This document shows positions 1 through 8,631 of a DNA stretch of 64,000 nucleotides, piece after piece. The notes below the pieces were generated by a model that was not told where the DNA came from, did not search any database, and saw only the letters and a program-made list of their open reading frames with translations. Both the position numbers and the translations under genes were made by a program. The stretch comes from Burkholderia puraquae. GTDB taxonomy: Bacteria > Pseudomonadota > Gammaproteobacteria > Burkholderiales > Burkholderiaceae. The stretch lies in contig NZ_NBYX01000006.1 in NCBI RefSeq assembly GCF_002099195.1, positions 287,538-351,537 of the forward strand. Reading direction: 5' to 3'. Within the stretch, counting starts at the first letter, position 1. Every line of letters begins with the position of its first letter.

Positions 1-30
1 CCGACCGGCGTGAGCCGGTCGGGCTTTTTT
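1..30 (+). terminator. Rho-independent terminator of an upstream gene outside the window
   Basis: A 9-bp perfect stem (1-9 with 14-22, loop GTGA) is followed by GC and six T residues at 25-30. The T-run lies on the plus strand, so it ends a plus-strand transcript entering from the left and faces the 3' end of folA. Its stem is nearly identical to the terminator after thyA at 4117-4147. Confidence 0.85.
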
Positions 31-46
31 CATTGCGCGTGCCGCG

Positions 47-547
47 TCAGCCGCGCTTGCGCTCGTAGACGACGAACGCATAGCCGAACGTGTTCGGCGC
101 GGCCGCCTGGTGCGCATCGCGCGACACTTCCTGCCACTGCGCGGCGTCGGGTGCCGGGAACGATGCGTCGCCTTCGAAGTCGGCATCGATCTCGGTGACG
201 ACCAGCTTGTCCGCGAGTACGAGACCTTCCGCGTAGAGTTGCGCGCCGCCGATCAGGAACGCCTCGGGCACCCCGTCGCGCGCGGCGAGCGCCAGCGCGT
301 CGGCGAGCGACGTGACCGTGTCGCAGCCGTCGAAGCGACGCGCTGCGTCGCGCGTGACGACGATATTGCGGCGGCCCGGCAGCGGCCGGCCGATCGACTC
401 GTGGGTCTTGCGGCCCATCACGATCGGTGCGCCCATCGTCGTGCGCTTGAAGAAGGCGAGATCCTCGGGAAGTTTCCAGGGCAACTGGTTGTCGCGGCCG
501 ATGATGCCGTTGCGGGCACGCGCGACGATCAGGGTCAACGTCGTCAT
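47..547 (-). CDS. folA: Dihydrofolate reductase
   Basis: This enzyme reduces dihydrofolate to tetrahydrofolate with NADPH in the cytosol, regenerating the cofactor that ThyA oxidises. The 166-residue product has the usual DHFR length. The substrate-site segment [10 protein letters not shown] at residues 21-30 carries Trp24 and the acidic residue Asp29, and the NADPH-binding motifs GRKTHESIG (45-53) and IGGAQLY follow. The frame is open further upstream, but homology begins at MTTLTLIVA, so I place the start at 547. No purine-rich ribosome binding site precedes it, because the upstream segment is pyrimidine-rich on this strand. It lies near thyA but is not in an operon with it, since the two genes are on opposite strands with a regulator between. 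Confidence 0.95.
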   Translation of the reverse strand: MTTLTLIVARARNGIIGRDNQLPWKLPEDLAFFKRTTMGAPIVMGRKTHESIGRPLPGRRNIVVTRDAARRFDGCDTVTSLADALALAARDGVPEAFLIGGAQLYAEGLVLADKLVVTEIDADFEGDASFPAPDAAQWQEVSRDAHQAAAPNTFGYAFVVYERKRG

Positions 548-819
548 GAAGGTCGGGGAGAGGAGAACCGGAATGGCGCCGATTCTACCGGAACGGCGGC
601 GCGCGCCGGTTCCGGGTGCGCGCATCTGCCTTCCTACCCTGTGCGCCGCGACGCTTGAGGCAATGCGTCGCGGCGACGGAATGAATAAAAAGCGTGCCCG
701 CCGGGGGACGGAGCACAAAACCGTGCCGTGTTGCGAGATCGCCGATGCCGGCAGCCGATCGATGCTGCCCAGGTCACTCCAATCAATACGTTATCCTGAT
801 CAAATGGATCGGCTCGCAC

Positions 820-1146
820 TCACTGGTGCGTACTGCCTTGCGTATTACCTTCCATCGCATGCTGCACGTCGCCGGGCTGCGGTGCCGGGACCGGCATCGG
901 CAACACGGGCGGTGACGGGATCTCGTCCCACAGCGTCACCGAAGTCCGGCCGGCGGGCAGCGGTTGCGGTGACGACACGGTCACGATGCCGAACCCGTTG
1001 CCGTGCTGCATGCCCGGCGAGTTTGCCGCAAGCAGCATGGCACGGTCCGGATTCGTGCTTTCGTCTGCGCGTACGGGCGTGGGCGGACCGGCGGCCGCGA
1101 CCGCGATGGTCATCGGCACGAAAGAAAGTAAAAGATGTTTTCGCAT
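820..1146 (-). CDS. Small secreted protein of unknown function
   Basis: I do not recognise this 108-residue protein. It begins with a basic pair and a hydrophobic stretch (about residues 4-20) ending in AAAG/PVRADE, which reads as a cleavable Sec signal peptide, so the mature protein of about 80 residues would be periplasmic or secreted. The mature part is rich in Pro, Gly and Ser and has no Cys. GGAG lies 9 nt before the ATG, a good ribosome binding site. It stands alone: folA lies downstream on the same strand after about 270 bp, and a VpsR-like regulator is divergent upstream across a 505-bp gap. Confidence 0.6.
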   Translation of the reverse strand: MRKHLLLSFVPMTIAVAAAGPPTPVRADESTNPDRAMLLAANSPGMQHGNGFGIVTVSSPQPLPAGRTSVTLWDEIPSPPVLPMPVPAPQPGDVQHAMEGNTQGSTHQ

Positions 1147-1651
1147 GGTCGCTGTCTCCGACGGTTTCCATATTCAGCGAAATACATGCCATCGCGCCGG
1201 GACCGTTGTCGAGACTGCGATTCGTGCGCATGCGTTGCGAATTGTGTCGAAAAACGGCTGAAAATGTTTCAGGCTTGAAACGAGGGGGCTCGGGAATACT
1301 GCGGATTCAACCAATGCGCTTCAAGGATGAAAATCGTCGCATGTGTGGATGAGAGAACCCATCGCTGCGCGGCTGCTATGTGCAGACGATTGACATGCAT
1401 CGACCTCCTGAGCGATTCGGCCGTATCGCCCACGGCGCTGAAATCGGATTGTCGTATTCAGTGCCTATAACCCAAGCTGTCTTATCAAAAAAATAACCAG
1501 ACGCGAGATAAGCGCCATCATGCGAGGCATTGTCGTCGCCGCGCATCGGCATGGCGAATCGAGCCGCCTTCGGCTGACCCGATTCGATCCTTTTCGCACG
1601 TGACCTGGCGTGCACGGCAATCGTTAGACGGTTGATGAACGGGGTGAGCAT
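1147..1651. other. 505-bp divergent intergenic region
   Basis: This gap separates the small secreted gene (minus) from the VpsR-like regulator (plus) and must hold both promoters. It is more AT-rich than its surroundings, especially at 1480-1515. It contains one clean inverted repeat (1266-1281). I found no convincing -35/-10 pair and no sigma-54 type GG-N10-GC element. No coding potential is evident. Confidence 0.6.
1266..1281. promoter_or_regulatory. Inverted repeat, possible operator
   Basis: GTTTCA and TGAAAC form a perfect 6-bp inverted repeat with a 4-nt spacer. It sits 120 bp upstream of the small secreted gene and about 370 bp upstream of the VpsR-like regulator. There is no T-run after it, so a binding site is more likely than a terminator. 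The binding protein is unknown. Confidence 0.3.
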
Positions 1652-3049
1652 ATGGGCGCCGATCAGCGGCACGTGATCTACTATTCGCGCGAACCGAACG
1701 ACGCGTTGCGCAGCCATTTCGACGAATGCGGCTGGCGTGTCGATCTCGCTGAGACCGTGCGAGACGTACGGCGCGTCGTGCAGCATGGTGTCGCGACGGC
1801 CGGGTTGCTCGACTTTTCGCCGGGCTTCAAGCCCTCGGACCTGCGCGAGCTCGAATCCTGTCTGAGCATTCAGCACATCGGCTGGATCGCGGCGACGCGC
1901 CGCGGCCAGTTGCAGGACGCCACGCTGCGCCATCTTATTCGCGACTATTGCTTCGACTACGTGACGATGCCGTACGAGACGTCGCGGATCGTCGAGACCG
2001 TCGGTCATGCGCACGGCATGGTCGCGCTGACCGAACCCGTTGCACCGCCCGTCGGCGCCGGACGCAGCGAAGGCGAAATGGTCGGGACCTGCGATGCGAT
2101 GCTCGGGCTCTTCAGGACAATTCGCCGCGTCGCGGCCACTGACGCGCCGGTGTTCATTTCGGGCGAATCGGGTACGGGCAAGGAATTGACGGCGGTCGCG
2201 ATTCACGAACGTTCGTCGCGCGCGCATGCGCCGTTCATCGCGATCAATTGCGGCGCGATCCCGTCGACGCTGCTGCAGGCCGAACTGTTCGGCTATGAGC
2301 GCGGCGCGTTCACCGGCGCGAACCAGCGCAAGATCGGCCGCGTCGAGGCTGCCAACGGCGGCACGCTGTTTCTCGACGAGATCGGCGACTTGCCGCTCGA
2401 AAGCCAGGCAAGCCTGCTGCGCTTCCTGCAGGAAGGCAAGATCGAGCGGTTGGGTGCCCATGTGTCGGTGCCCGTCGACGTACGCGTGATCTGCGCGACA
2501 CACGTGGACATGGAAGCGGCGCTGCGCGAAGGGCGGTTCCGCGAGGACCTGTTCCATCGTCTGTGCGTGCTGAAGATCGAGGAGCCGCCGCTGCGTGCGC
2601 GCGGCAAGGACATCGAGATACTCGCGCGCCACATGCTAGAGCGATTCAAGGGCGACGCGCATCGTCGCCTGCGCGGCTTTTCCCCTGATGCGGTTGCGTC
2701 GCTGTACGGCTATTCGTGGCCGGGCAACGTGCGCGAGCTGATCAATCGCGTGCGCCGCGCGATCGTCATGTCGGAGGGCAGGATGATCACCGCGGCCGAT
2801 CTCGAGCTGAACGACTTTGCGACGCTCGCGCCCGTGTCGCTGCTGGAGGCGCGCGAGGCGGCCGAACGGCAGGCGATCGAGCAGGCGCTGTTGCGCCATC
2901 GCGGCCGTTTCGCGGATGCCGCGCGCGAGCTCGGTGTGTCGCGCGTCACGCTCTACCGGCTGATGTGCGCGCACGGCATGCGCGATCGCGGCGACACGCT
3001 GGCAGGGTTTTCGGCGACGTTGCCGGAGCTTCCGCATCACGCTTGCTAA
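1652..3049 (+). CDS. VpsR-like sigma-54-dependent transcriptional activator
   Basis: This 465-residue protein is a bacterial enhancer-binding protein. The first ~125 residues form an atypical receiver-like domain of the VpsR type. The AAA+ domain follows, with Walker A GESGTGKE (171-178), an intact sigma-54 contact loop GAFTGA (218-223) and Walker B LFLDEIGD (239-246). A Fis-type helix-turn-helix lies near the C terminus ([20 protein letters not shown]). VpsR proteins control exopolysaccharide and biofilm genes, in some cases by binding cyclic di-GMP. B. cenocepacia has such an activator, BerB, but I cannot tell from sequence alone whether this is that gene or a paralog. The start at 1652 has GGGGTGAG upstream. 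Its position between folA and thyA suggests no functional link to folate. Confidence 0.85.
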   Translation: MGADQRHVIYYSREPNDALRSHFDECGWRVDLAETVRDVRRVVQHGVATAGLLDFSPGFKPSDLRELESCLSIQHIGWIAATRRGQLQDATLRHLIRDYCFDYVTMPYETSRIVETVGHAHGMVALTEPVAPPVGAGRSEGEMVGTCDAMLGLFRTIRRVAATDAPVFISGESGTGKELTAVAIHERSSRAHAPFIAINCGAIPSTLLQAELFGYERGAFTGANQRKIGRVEAANGGTLFLDEIGDLPLESQASLLRFLQEGKIERLGAHVSVPVDVRVICATHVDMEAALREGRFREDLFHRLCVLKIEEPPLRARGKDIEILARHMLERFKGDAHRRLRGFSPDAVASLYGYSWPGNVRELINRVRRAIVMSEGRMITAADLELNDFATLAPVSLLEAREAAERQAIEQALLRHRGRFADAARELGVSRVTLYRLMCAHGMRDRGDTLAGFSATLPELPHHAC

Positions 3050-3090
3050 AATTGGCGGGTACGGCCGCCCTCGCGGCCGAAGGAACCCGC

Positions 3091-4062
3091 ATGAAACAGT
3101 ATCTCGATCTCGTTCGTACCATTCTCGATACCGGCACCTGGCAGGAGAACCGCACGGGAATTCGCACCATCAGCATGCCGGGCGCGATGCTGCGCTTCGA
3201 CCTGCAGCAAGGCTTCCCGGCCGTGACGACCAAGAAGCTCGCGTTCAAGTCCGCGATCGGCGAGCTGGTCGGTTTCCTGCGCGCGTCGCGCAGCGCGGCC
3301 GATTTCCGCGCGCTCGGCTGCAAGGTGTGGGACGCGAACGCGAACGAGAACGCGCAGTGGCTCGCGAACCCGTATCGCCAGGGCGTCGACGATCTCGGCG
3401 ACGTATACGGCGTGCAATGGCGCCAGTGGCCGGGCTACAAGGTGCTCGACGCGGGTGCCGACGCGCAGATCGCCGATGCGACGCAGCGCGGCTTCCGGAT
3501 CGTCACGCGTTTTGACGAAGACGGCGCGCCGAAGGTGCTGCTGTACAAGGCGATCGACCAGCTGCGCCAGTGCCTGGACACGATCATGGAGAACCCGTCC
3601 GACCGCCGCATCCTGTTTCACGCGTGGAATCCGGCCGTGCTCGACCAGATCGCGCTGCCGGCGTGCCATCTGCTGTACCAGTTCCTGCCGAATGCGACGA
3701 AGCGCGAAATCTCGCTGTGCCTGTACATCCGCAGCAACGACGTCGGCCTCGGTACGCCGTTCAACCTGACGGAAGGGGCCGCGCTGCTGTCGCTCGTCGG
3801 CCGGCTGACGGGCTACACGCCGCGCTGGTTCACTTACTTCATCGGCGACGCGCACATCTACGAGAACCAGCTCGACATGCTGCAGCGTCAGCTCACGCGC
3901 GAGCCGTACGAAAGCCCGCGGCTCGAGATTGCCGAGCGTGTGCCGGAATACGCGAAGACGGGCGTCTACGCGCCCGAGTGGCTGGAGCAGATCGAGCCGT
4001 CCGATTTCGCGCTCGTCGGCTACCGCCACCATGAGCCGCTGACTGCGCCGATGGCGGTCTGA
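3091..4062 (+). CDS. thyA: Thymidylate synthase
   Basis: It makes dTMP from dUMP using methylene-tetrahydrofolate, giving dihydrofolate for FolA. The catalytic Cys192 is in [10 protein letters not shown], and [12 protein letters not shown] (214-225) binds dUMP. At 323 residues it is longer than the 264-residue E. coli enzyme. The extra segment of about 50-60 residues lies after [11 protein letters not shown] (roughly 117-160), the same place where Lactobacillus casei ThyA has its small-domain insert. The frame is open upstream of 3091, but that would overlap the regulator, and AGGAA sits 6 nt before this ATG. A strong terminator follows at 4117. Confidence 0.96.
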   Translation: MKQYLDLVRTILDTGTWQENRTGIRTISMPGAMLRFDLQQGFPAVTTKKLAFKSAIGELVGFLRASRSAADFRALGCKVWDANANENAQWLANPYRQGVDDLGDVYGVQWRQWPGYKVLDAGADAQIADATQRGFRIVTRFDEDGAPKVLLYKAIDQLRQCLDTIMENPSDRRILFHAWNPAVLDQIALPACHLLYQFLPNATKREISLCLYIRSNDVGLGTPFNLTEGAALLSLVGRLTGYTPRWFTYFIGDAHIYENQLDMLQRQLTREPYESPRLEIAERVPEYAKTGVYAPEWLEQIEPSDFALVGYRHHEPLTAPMAV

Positions 4063-4116
4063 TCGCTCGACCCGGGCCGCGCGGATGCATCAGATCCGCG
4101 CCCCGCAGATAAAGGG

Positions 4117-4147
4117 CCCGACCGGCTGATACCGGTCGGGCTTTTTT
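4117..4147 (+). terminator. Rho-independent terminator of thyA
   Basis: A 9-bp stem (4117-4125 with 4132-4140) is followed by six T residues at 4142-4147. It lies between the converging thyA and the FecR-domain gene. It shares its stem sequence with the terminator at 1-30. Confidence 0.88.
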
Positions 4148-4165
4148 GTTTCACGTTTGCGGCAC

Positions 4166-6757
4166 TTACTGGCGATGCCGTTCTTCGTGACCGCCTTGCG
4201 GCGGCGGGTTGCTTGGGTGCGGCGCCTCAACGTGCGGCGCCGGTTGCGGCCGCGGTTCCATGCGCGGTGCGGGCATCGACGGGCGCGGCTCCATCCGTGG
4301 CGCCGGTTGCGGTCTCGGCTCCATGCGAGGCGCGGGTTGTGGCCGGGGTTCCATGCGCGGCGCCTGCGGTTGCGGGCGCGGCATGTCATGCACGGCGGGG
4401 GCCGGCGGACGGTACTCGTTCACACGTGGCGGGGCGACTTCACGATGCGGCGCCGGTTGCGCGAATTCGGGGCGCGGTTGCGGCGCAGGTGCCGCCCGTT
4501 CCGGTTGCGGTTGCCCATGCTGGGCCGGCGTCGGGAAATCGGGGTGCGGACGCGGCTGCGGAATCTGCGCCGTATTGTCGAGCCGCGGCTGCGGTAATGC
4601 GCGCGGCGCGTCGTTCCGGCTGCCGGGCTGCGCGCCCTGCGGAGTCGGCACGCCGTCCGGATGCGGCAGCGCGGCGCTGCGCACGGGCGGCAGCGCATTC
4701 TGTCCTGCCGCATGCAGCGCGGTCGGCGGAGCAGGGTGCTGTCGCTCCATCGGTGTGTGCGGCTGCATCCACGCGGGCGACGGCGCCTCGGCTGCGCGCG
4801 CGTTGCCGAGGCCGGACGGATTGTTGTTCGCTACCGGCGGATGCGGGACGCCGTTGCCGGGCCCGAATGCCTGATGTGGCATCGGGTTGCCGGCTGCCTG
4901 CGGCATGCCGCCGTTGGCAAAACGCGGGGCGTTGGGGTTTTCGCCGTTCGCGGGCCGCATGACGTTCGGCATGCCCGGCATCGGTGCTCCCGGCCGCCCG
5001 GCCTGCACGGCGGCCGGCTGGCCTTCGCGCGGCGCACGAGCCGGCTGCACGACAGGGCCGTGCGGGTTCACGAGCTGTACGTTGTGCATCGCCCATGCGC
5101 CGCTGCCCGGCTTACCCGGTACGCGAACCGGACGAGCCGTATAGTCGGCCGGCACGTTCGTCTTCACGACAGGCGCGCCGGCACCCGGCACGCGCCCGCC
5201 TTGCTGCGCGAGGTGGGCCGCGGCGTGGTCGCGATACGCGGCCGGCACGGCAGGATTGCGCGTCGCGACGTACGGGTGCTGAGCAATCGCCGCTGGCGGG
5301 CGGTAGGTCGCATTGCGCAGCCCGCCCGTGAAGCTCTGGCGCACCGGCGCAATGCCCGGCGTACCCGGCGTGACGTGCGCATTGCGCCATTGCTGCGGGT
5401 CGACGTGCTGCGAGAAGTGTGCGACAGGCTGGCCGTGCACGAACGCGGAGGCCGGTACGGCCGTGATCGCATGCGGCGCGCGGAAGTTGACGTACGTCTT
5501 GTTGATGTTGGTGATATTGGTGATGTTCGTCACGTTCACGGTCTTGTTCACGTTGACGTTGTTCACCACGATGTTGCGGTTCACCCGGTCGTAGTAGTGC
5601 GGGCTCCAGCCGCCCCAGCCAGGATGCCACGGTTCGCCCGGGCCGAGCGCGAACCACGCGCAGCCGGCTGCGGCGACGCCGCCCACCGTGAGCGCGACGC
5701 TCCAGTCGGGACCGCCGCCACCGCCCACGAACGCAACGAGTGCCGGTGCATAGGCAGGCGGCTGGCTGACGACCAGCGGGCCCGGTACCCAGGCCCAGCT
5801 ATCGTCCACATATGCCCAGCGGCCGTAGTGATACGGCGCGAAACCCCACGGCGCGTCGTCGACCCACGTCCAGCCCCACGGTGCCTGCCAGATCCAGTGG
5901 CCGTCGTGATACGGCGCCCAGTCGGCCGGCGTGTCGTTCGGCACCCATACCTGACCGTAATTCGGGGTTTCGCGCCACGTGCCGTTCGCGTCGAGATCCT
6001 GGTACCCGGGAATGTCGCGGGACACATAGCGGGCCGACACCGAGCGCTCTTCGGCCGCGTCACGGCTGGCGGCCCACTGGTCGAGCGCATCGGGGCCTGG
6101 TGCGGCCGATTGCTGCGCGACCTGCAGGTCGGTGCCCGTGAACACGACCTGCTGCCCGGGCGACAGCGGGTACTGGCCATTGCTGCCGTAGACGGTCGCA
6201 CTGCCGCTGCGCACCGTGACCGTCGTGCTCGCGCCGTTCGGCGCGACGTCGACGCGATAGTCGCCGGGGCCCGTGATGCCGAGCGCGAGGTTAGGCGTGT
6301 CGATTTCGTACGATCCGCCGGCCGGCAGATCGCGCACGTGGGTCGATACGGTGCCGAGCCCCACTTTCAGCTGCGTCGTCGTGTCGTCGAGGTTCAGTAC
6401 CGACAGGCTCGTCGACTCGCCGAGCCGTACCGCGGTCGAGCCGACGTGCAGTTCCGAGCGCGCACCGGCATCGTTCCAGAGCTGGTCGCCGGTCGTCAGC
6501 GGCCGGTTCACGGCGGCATACGACCACGTATCGGTGCCGGCCGGCTCGGTCGTCACGGCGCCCGACAGGTAATTGAGCCGCGCGACACGGCTGGGCGGAT
6601 CGCCGCCGGGTTGCCGTGCCGCGGTCGCATAGGGAGGGGCGCCGGCCGATTGCGCGAACGCGGGGGGCAGTGCCGCAAGCGCGACGAACGCGAGCAGCGT
6701 GCAGCGGGCGGTTCGCTTGAGCGTGAACAGGGTGGCCATGGTGAGCGTCTTCGTCAT
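4166..6757 (-). CDS. FecR-domain and YXWV-repeat proline-rich envelope protein
   Basis: This is a predicted exported protein of 863 residues. A signal peptide occupies residues 1-35 (cleavage near PPAFAQ). A FecR-like domain spans about 70-190. A Trp/Tyr-rich block at about 255-320 repeats motifs such as YHDGHWIW, APWGW and YHYGRWAYV, typical of the DUF6600 family. A short glycine-rich hydrophobic segment and an Asn/Val/Thr repeat (VNVNKTVNVTNI) follow. The last ~350 residues are low-complexity and Pro/Gln/Arg-rich, ending in tandem RMEPRPQPAP copies. Its molecular role is not known. No FecI-type sigma factor is adjacent, so it is not a classical FecR anti-sigma. The start could also be the Met at 6739. 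It probably sits in or under the outer membrane. Confidence 0.75.
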   Translation of the reverse strand: MTKTLTMATLFTLKRTARCTLLAFVALAALPPAFAQSAGAPPYATAARQPGGDPPSRVARLNYLSGAVTTEPAGTDTWSYAAVNRPLTTGDQLWNDAGARSELHVGSTAVRLGESTSLSVLNLDDTTTQLKVGLGTVSTHVRDLPAGGSYEIDTPNLALGITGPGDYRVDVAPNGASTTVTVRSGSATVYGSNGQYPLSPGQQVVFTGTDLQVAQQSAAPGPDALDQWAASRDAAEERSVSARYVSRDIPGYQDLDANGTWRETPNYGQVWVPNDTPADWAPYHDGHWIWQAPWGWTWVDDAPWGFAPYHYGRWAYVDDSWAWVPGPLVVSQPPAYAPALVAFVGGGGGPDWSVALTVGGVAAAGCAWFALGPGEPWHPGWGGWSPHYYDRVNRNIVVNNVNVNKTVNVTNITNITNINKTYVNFRAPHAITAVPASAFVHGQPVAHFSQHVDPQQWRNAHVTPGTPGIAPVRQSFTGGLRNATYRPPAAIAQHPYVATRNPAVPAAYRDHAAAHLAQQGGRVPGAGAPVVKTNVPADYTARPVRVPGKPGSGAWAMHNVQLVNPHGPVVQPARAPREGQPAAVQAGRPGAPMPGMPNVMRPANGENPNAPRFANGGMPQAAGNPMPHQAFGPGNGVPHPPVANNNPSGLGNARAAEAPSPAWMQPHTPMERQHPAPPTALHAAGQNALPPVRSAALPHPDGVPTPQGAQPGSRNDAPRALPQPRLDNTAQIPQPRPHPDFPTPAQHGQPQPERAAPAPQPRPEFAQPAPHREVAPPRVNEYRPPAPAVHDMPRPQPQAPRMEPRPQPAPRMEPRPQPAPRMEPRPSMPAPRMEPRPQPAPHVEAPHPSNPPPQGGHEERHRQ
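4230..4380 (-). repeat. Tandem repeats encoding RMEPRPQPAP units
   Basis: The 3' part of the FecR-domain gene contains imperfect tandem copies of a roughly 30-36 bp unit encoding PAPRMEPRPQ. Four or five copies are readable on the minus strand. Such in-frame repeats can change in number between strains. Confidence 0.65.
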
Positions 6758-6901
6758 TATCGCGGCGCGTCGATTCGTGCCGTTGAGTTCACAATATCCG
6801 CTCGGCCTGTTTCAGTGCTCGGTGTTTTGTAAGTCGGATGGCACGCGATGTAACAAAACCTGTCGATCGCGCGCCGTTGTCGTGCAGACGCAATGCAGGC
6901 G

Positions 6902-7609
6902 TCAAGCAGACGTAAGCCACCCGTCGAAAACCTGCTGTCCGGGCACGGTGACGCGCAGCACGCGCGGCCGTGCGGCGCGCTCGATCCACCCGTGCGCGCA
7001 GAAGCTCTCGAGCAGCGCTGCACCGAGTGCGCCGCCGAGATGCGAGCGCCGCTCGCTCCAGTCGAGGCAGCCGCACGCGAAGCGGCGCCGGCGCGTGCGT
7101 TGCTGCGCGACGTCGATGCCCCATTGCGCGAGCGCCTGGGTGCCGAGTTCGGTGGTCTCGATCGCATCGCCGTCGGCAAGCAGCCAGCCGCGCGCAGTAA
7201 GCCCGTCGAAGATGCGTACCGCAAGTTCGCCGGCCATGTGGTCGTAGCAGGTGCGCGCATAGCGCAATTCGGCCGGAACCGTGCGGGACGGCGACGGAAC
7301 CGGGCGATGCGGCGCGGCCGCACGGGCGACGTTCGCGAGCGCCTCGAGCGATGCCGCGATGTCGGCCGATGCGATCCGGTAGTAGCGGTGCCGGCCGCGC
7401 ACGTCGAGCGCGAGCAGGCCGCCTTCGGTCAAGCGTGCGAGGTGGGCGCTTGCGGCGGAGGGCGACAGCCCCGCGATCATCGTCAGTTCGCCTGCCGGTC
7501 GTGCACTGCCGTCCATCAGCACCCACAGCATCGCGGCGCGCCCGGGGTCGGCGATCAGTGAACCGATGCGGCTCAGGCCTGGAAAGTGGTGGTCGTCTTG
7601 GTCGGTCAT
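6902..7609 (-). CDS. ArsR-type winged-helix transcriptional regulator
   Basis: The 235-residue product begins with an ArsR/SmtB-like winged helix at about residues 10-95. It includes the helix-turn-helix AGELTMIAGLSPSAASAHLARL and a wing segment DVRGRHRYYRI. The C-terminal ~130 residues are a second domain, CGCLDWSERRSHLGGALGAAL, seen in longer ArsR-like regulators of unknown ligand. No canonical metal-binding CxC motif is present at the DNA-binding helix, so metal sensing is not supported. It is a single gene downstream of nothing obvious on its strand. The target is unknown; autoregulation is typical for the family. Confidence 0.8.
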   Translation of the reverse strand: MTDQDDHHFPGLSRIGSLIADPGRAAMLWVLMDGSARPAGELTMIAGLSPSAASAHLARLTEGGLLALDVRGRHRYYRIASADIAASLEALANVARAAAPHRPVPSPSRTVPAELRYARTCYDHMAGELAVRIFDGLTARGWLLADGDAIETTELGTQALAQWGIDVAQQRTRRRRFACGCLDWSERRSHLGGALGAALLESFCAHGWIERAARPRVLRVTVPGQQVFDGWLTSA

Positions 7610-7803
7610 CGTCGTGTCTCGTCAGCGGGATGATCTTCAGTGTAGTGGGCGCCCGCATTCGATGTTTCGCTTTTGGCTGAAATGTCGGATGCAGCGGCGC
7701 AGGCATCGTCGACGCGGCGACCCGGGCTGCGGCCGCTTGCGGGGCGCGCGTAGAATGGCCGAAAGCGGCCGCAGCGGGCGGCCGCACGTGACACGACGCA
7801 ACG

Positions 7804-7944
7804 ATGAAGACGATTTTCTGTTTGCTGGCGGCCGCGCTCGTGTGCGCGGCTTGTGCGCAGGGCGGTACGGGCGCGGCCGGCGAGCGCGGCGGCAGCCTCG
7901 AGATGTACGGAACGATCGATCAGGGCATCACAGTGCGCCGCTGA
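7804..7944 (+). CDS. 46-residue exported peptide with a porin-like N terminus
   Basis: This small frame starts with a lysine and a hydrophobic core (FCLLAAALVCAACAQ), a signal peptide or lipoprotein signal. After a Gly-rich linker it ends in SLEMYGTIDQGITVRR. That tail resembles the first beta strand of Burkholderia general porins, which typically reads SSVTLYGVIDAGIT. The gene then stops. It may be a truncated porin remnant or a conserved small protein. The ribosome binding site is weak. Codon use is GC-rich at the third position, in line with genuine coding. Confidence 0.45.
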   Translation: MKTIFCLLAAALVCAACAQGGTGAAGERGGSLEMYGTIDQGITVRR

Positions 7945-8074
7945 TCGGCGCCGGCCGCGAGCGCGCCGGGCATGGCTCCGGCAGCCGCGCCACACGGGGC
8001 GCCCCGCGACGCGTTGCCGCAGTGCAACGTATAATGGCCCGATTACAGCGCCCCTGCCGCCTGGAGCCAACAAG

Positions 8075-8587
8075 ATGTCCCAACCGTCCCCGGTACCGGC
8101 CGCCCTCGACCGCACCGAAACCGTATTTCGCTTCCTCGCCGAACCGTCGTCCGTGAACTTCGGGGGCAAGGTGCATGGCGGCGCGCTGATGAAGTGGATC
8201 GACGAGGTCGCGTATGCGTGCGCGGCCGTCTGGTCGAGCCGCTATTGCGTGACGGTCAGCGTCGGCAACATCCGTTTCCAGCGTCCGATCCTGGTCGGCA
8301 ATCTGGTCGAGCTGAAGGCGCGCGTTGTTGCGACGGGCCGCACCAGCATGCACATCCATGTGTCCGTGCATGCCGGCGATCCGAAGGGCGGTGTGCTGCG
8401 CCAGACGACCGATTGCCTCGTCGTGTTCGTCGCGGTCGACGAGAACGGCAACCCGGTGCCGGTGCCGCCGTTCGTGCCCGAGACCGACGAGCAGAAGGTG
8501 CTCGCGAAATATGCGGCCGACGTGCGGGCCGCGCTCGACAAGATCGTCGAGATGAAACCGGAAGAAGTCGCGAAAGGCGCGGTCTGA
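8075..8587 (+). CDS. YciA-like acyl-CoA thioesterase (hotdog fold)
   Basis: The 170-residue protein is a single hotdog domain of the acyl-CoA hydrolase family, which cleaves acyl-CoA to free acid and CoA in the cytosol. The N-terminal motif NFGGKVHGGALMKWIDEVAY holds the active-site helix and is highly typical. The central segment NIRFQRPILVGNLVEL and the strands that follow complete the fold. The frame stays open upstream to 7853, but homology and the ATG at 8075 (after GGAG) set the start. It converges with fumC across a 44-bp GC-rich gap. The preferred acyl chain cannot be read from sequence. Confidence 0.88.
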   Translation: MSQPSPVPAALDRTETVFRFLAEPSSVNFGGKVHGGALMKWIDEVAYACAAVWSSRYCVTVSVGNIRFQRPILVGNLVELKARVVATGRTSMHIHVSVHAGDPKGGVLRQTTDCLVVFVAVDENGNPVPVPPFVPETDEQKVLAKYAADVRAALDKIVEMKPEEVAKGAV

Positions 8588-8631
8588 CCGCCGCGGGCGC
8601 CGCGCATCGCGCCGCGCCCGTTTCCCTGCCG

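Noticed and set aside
548..718. Longer folA start at 718
   Set aside because: The extra 57 residues are Arg-rich with no similarity to DHFR, while MTTLTLIVA aligns with the start of the family.
1400..1651. Sigma-54 promoter before the VpsR-like gene
   Set aside because: No GG-N10-GC pair in TGGCAC-N5-TTGC form was found. A TGGCGTGCACGG segment near 1606 lacks the GC box.
4661..6832. 723-codon plus-strand frame opposite the FecR-domain gene
   Set aside because: It is Arg/Ala-rich shadow sequence. The minus-strand frame has a signal peptide and recognisable domains.
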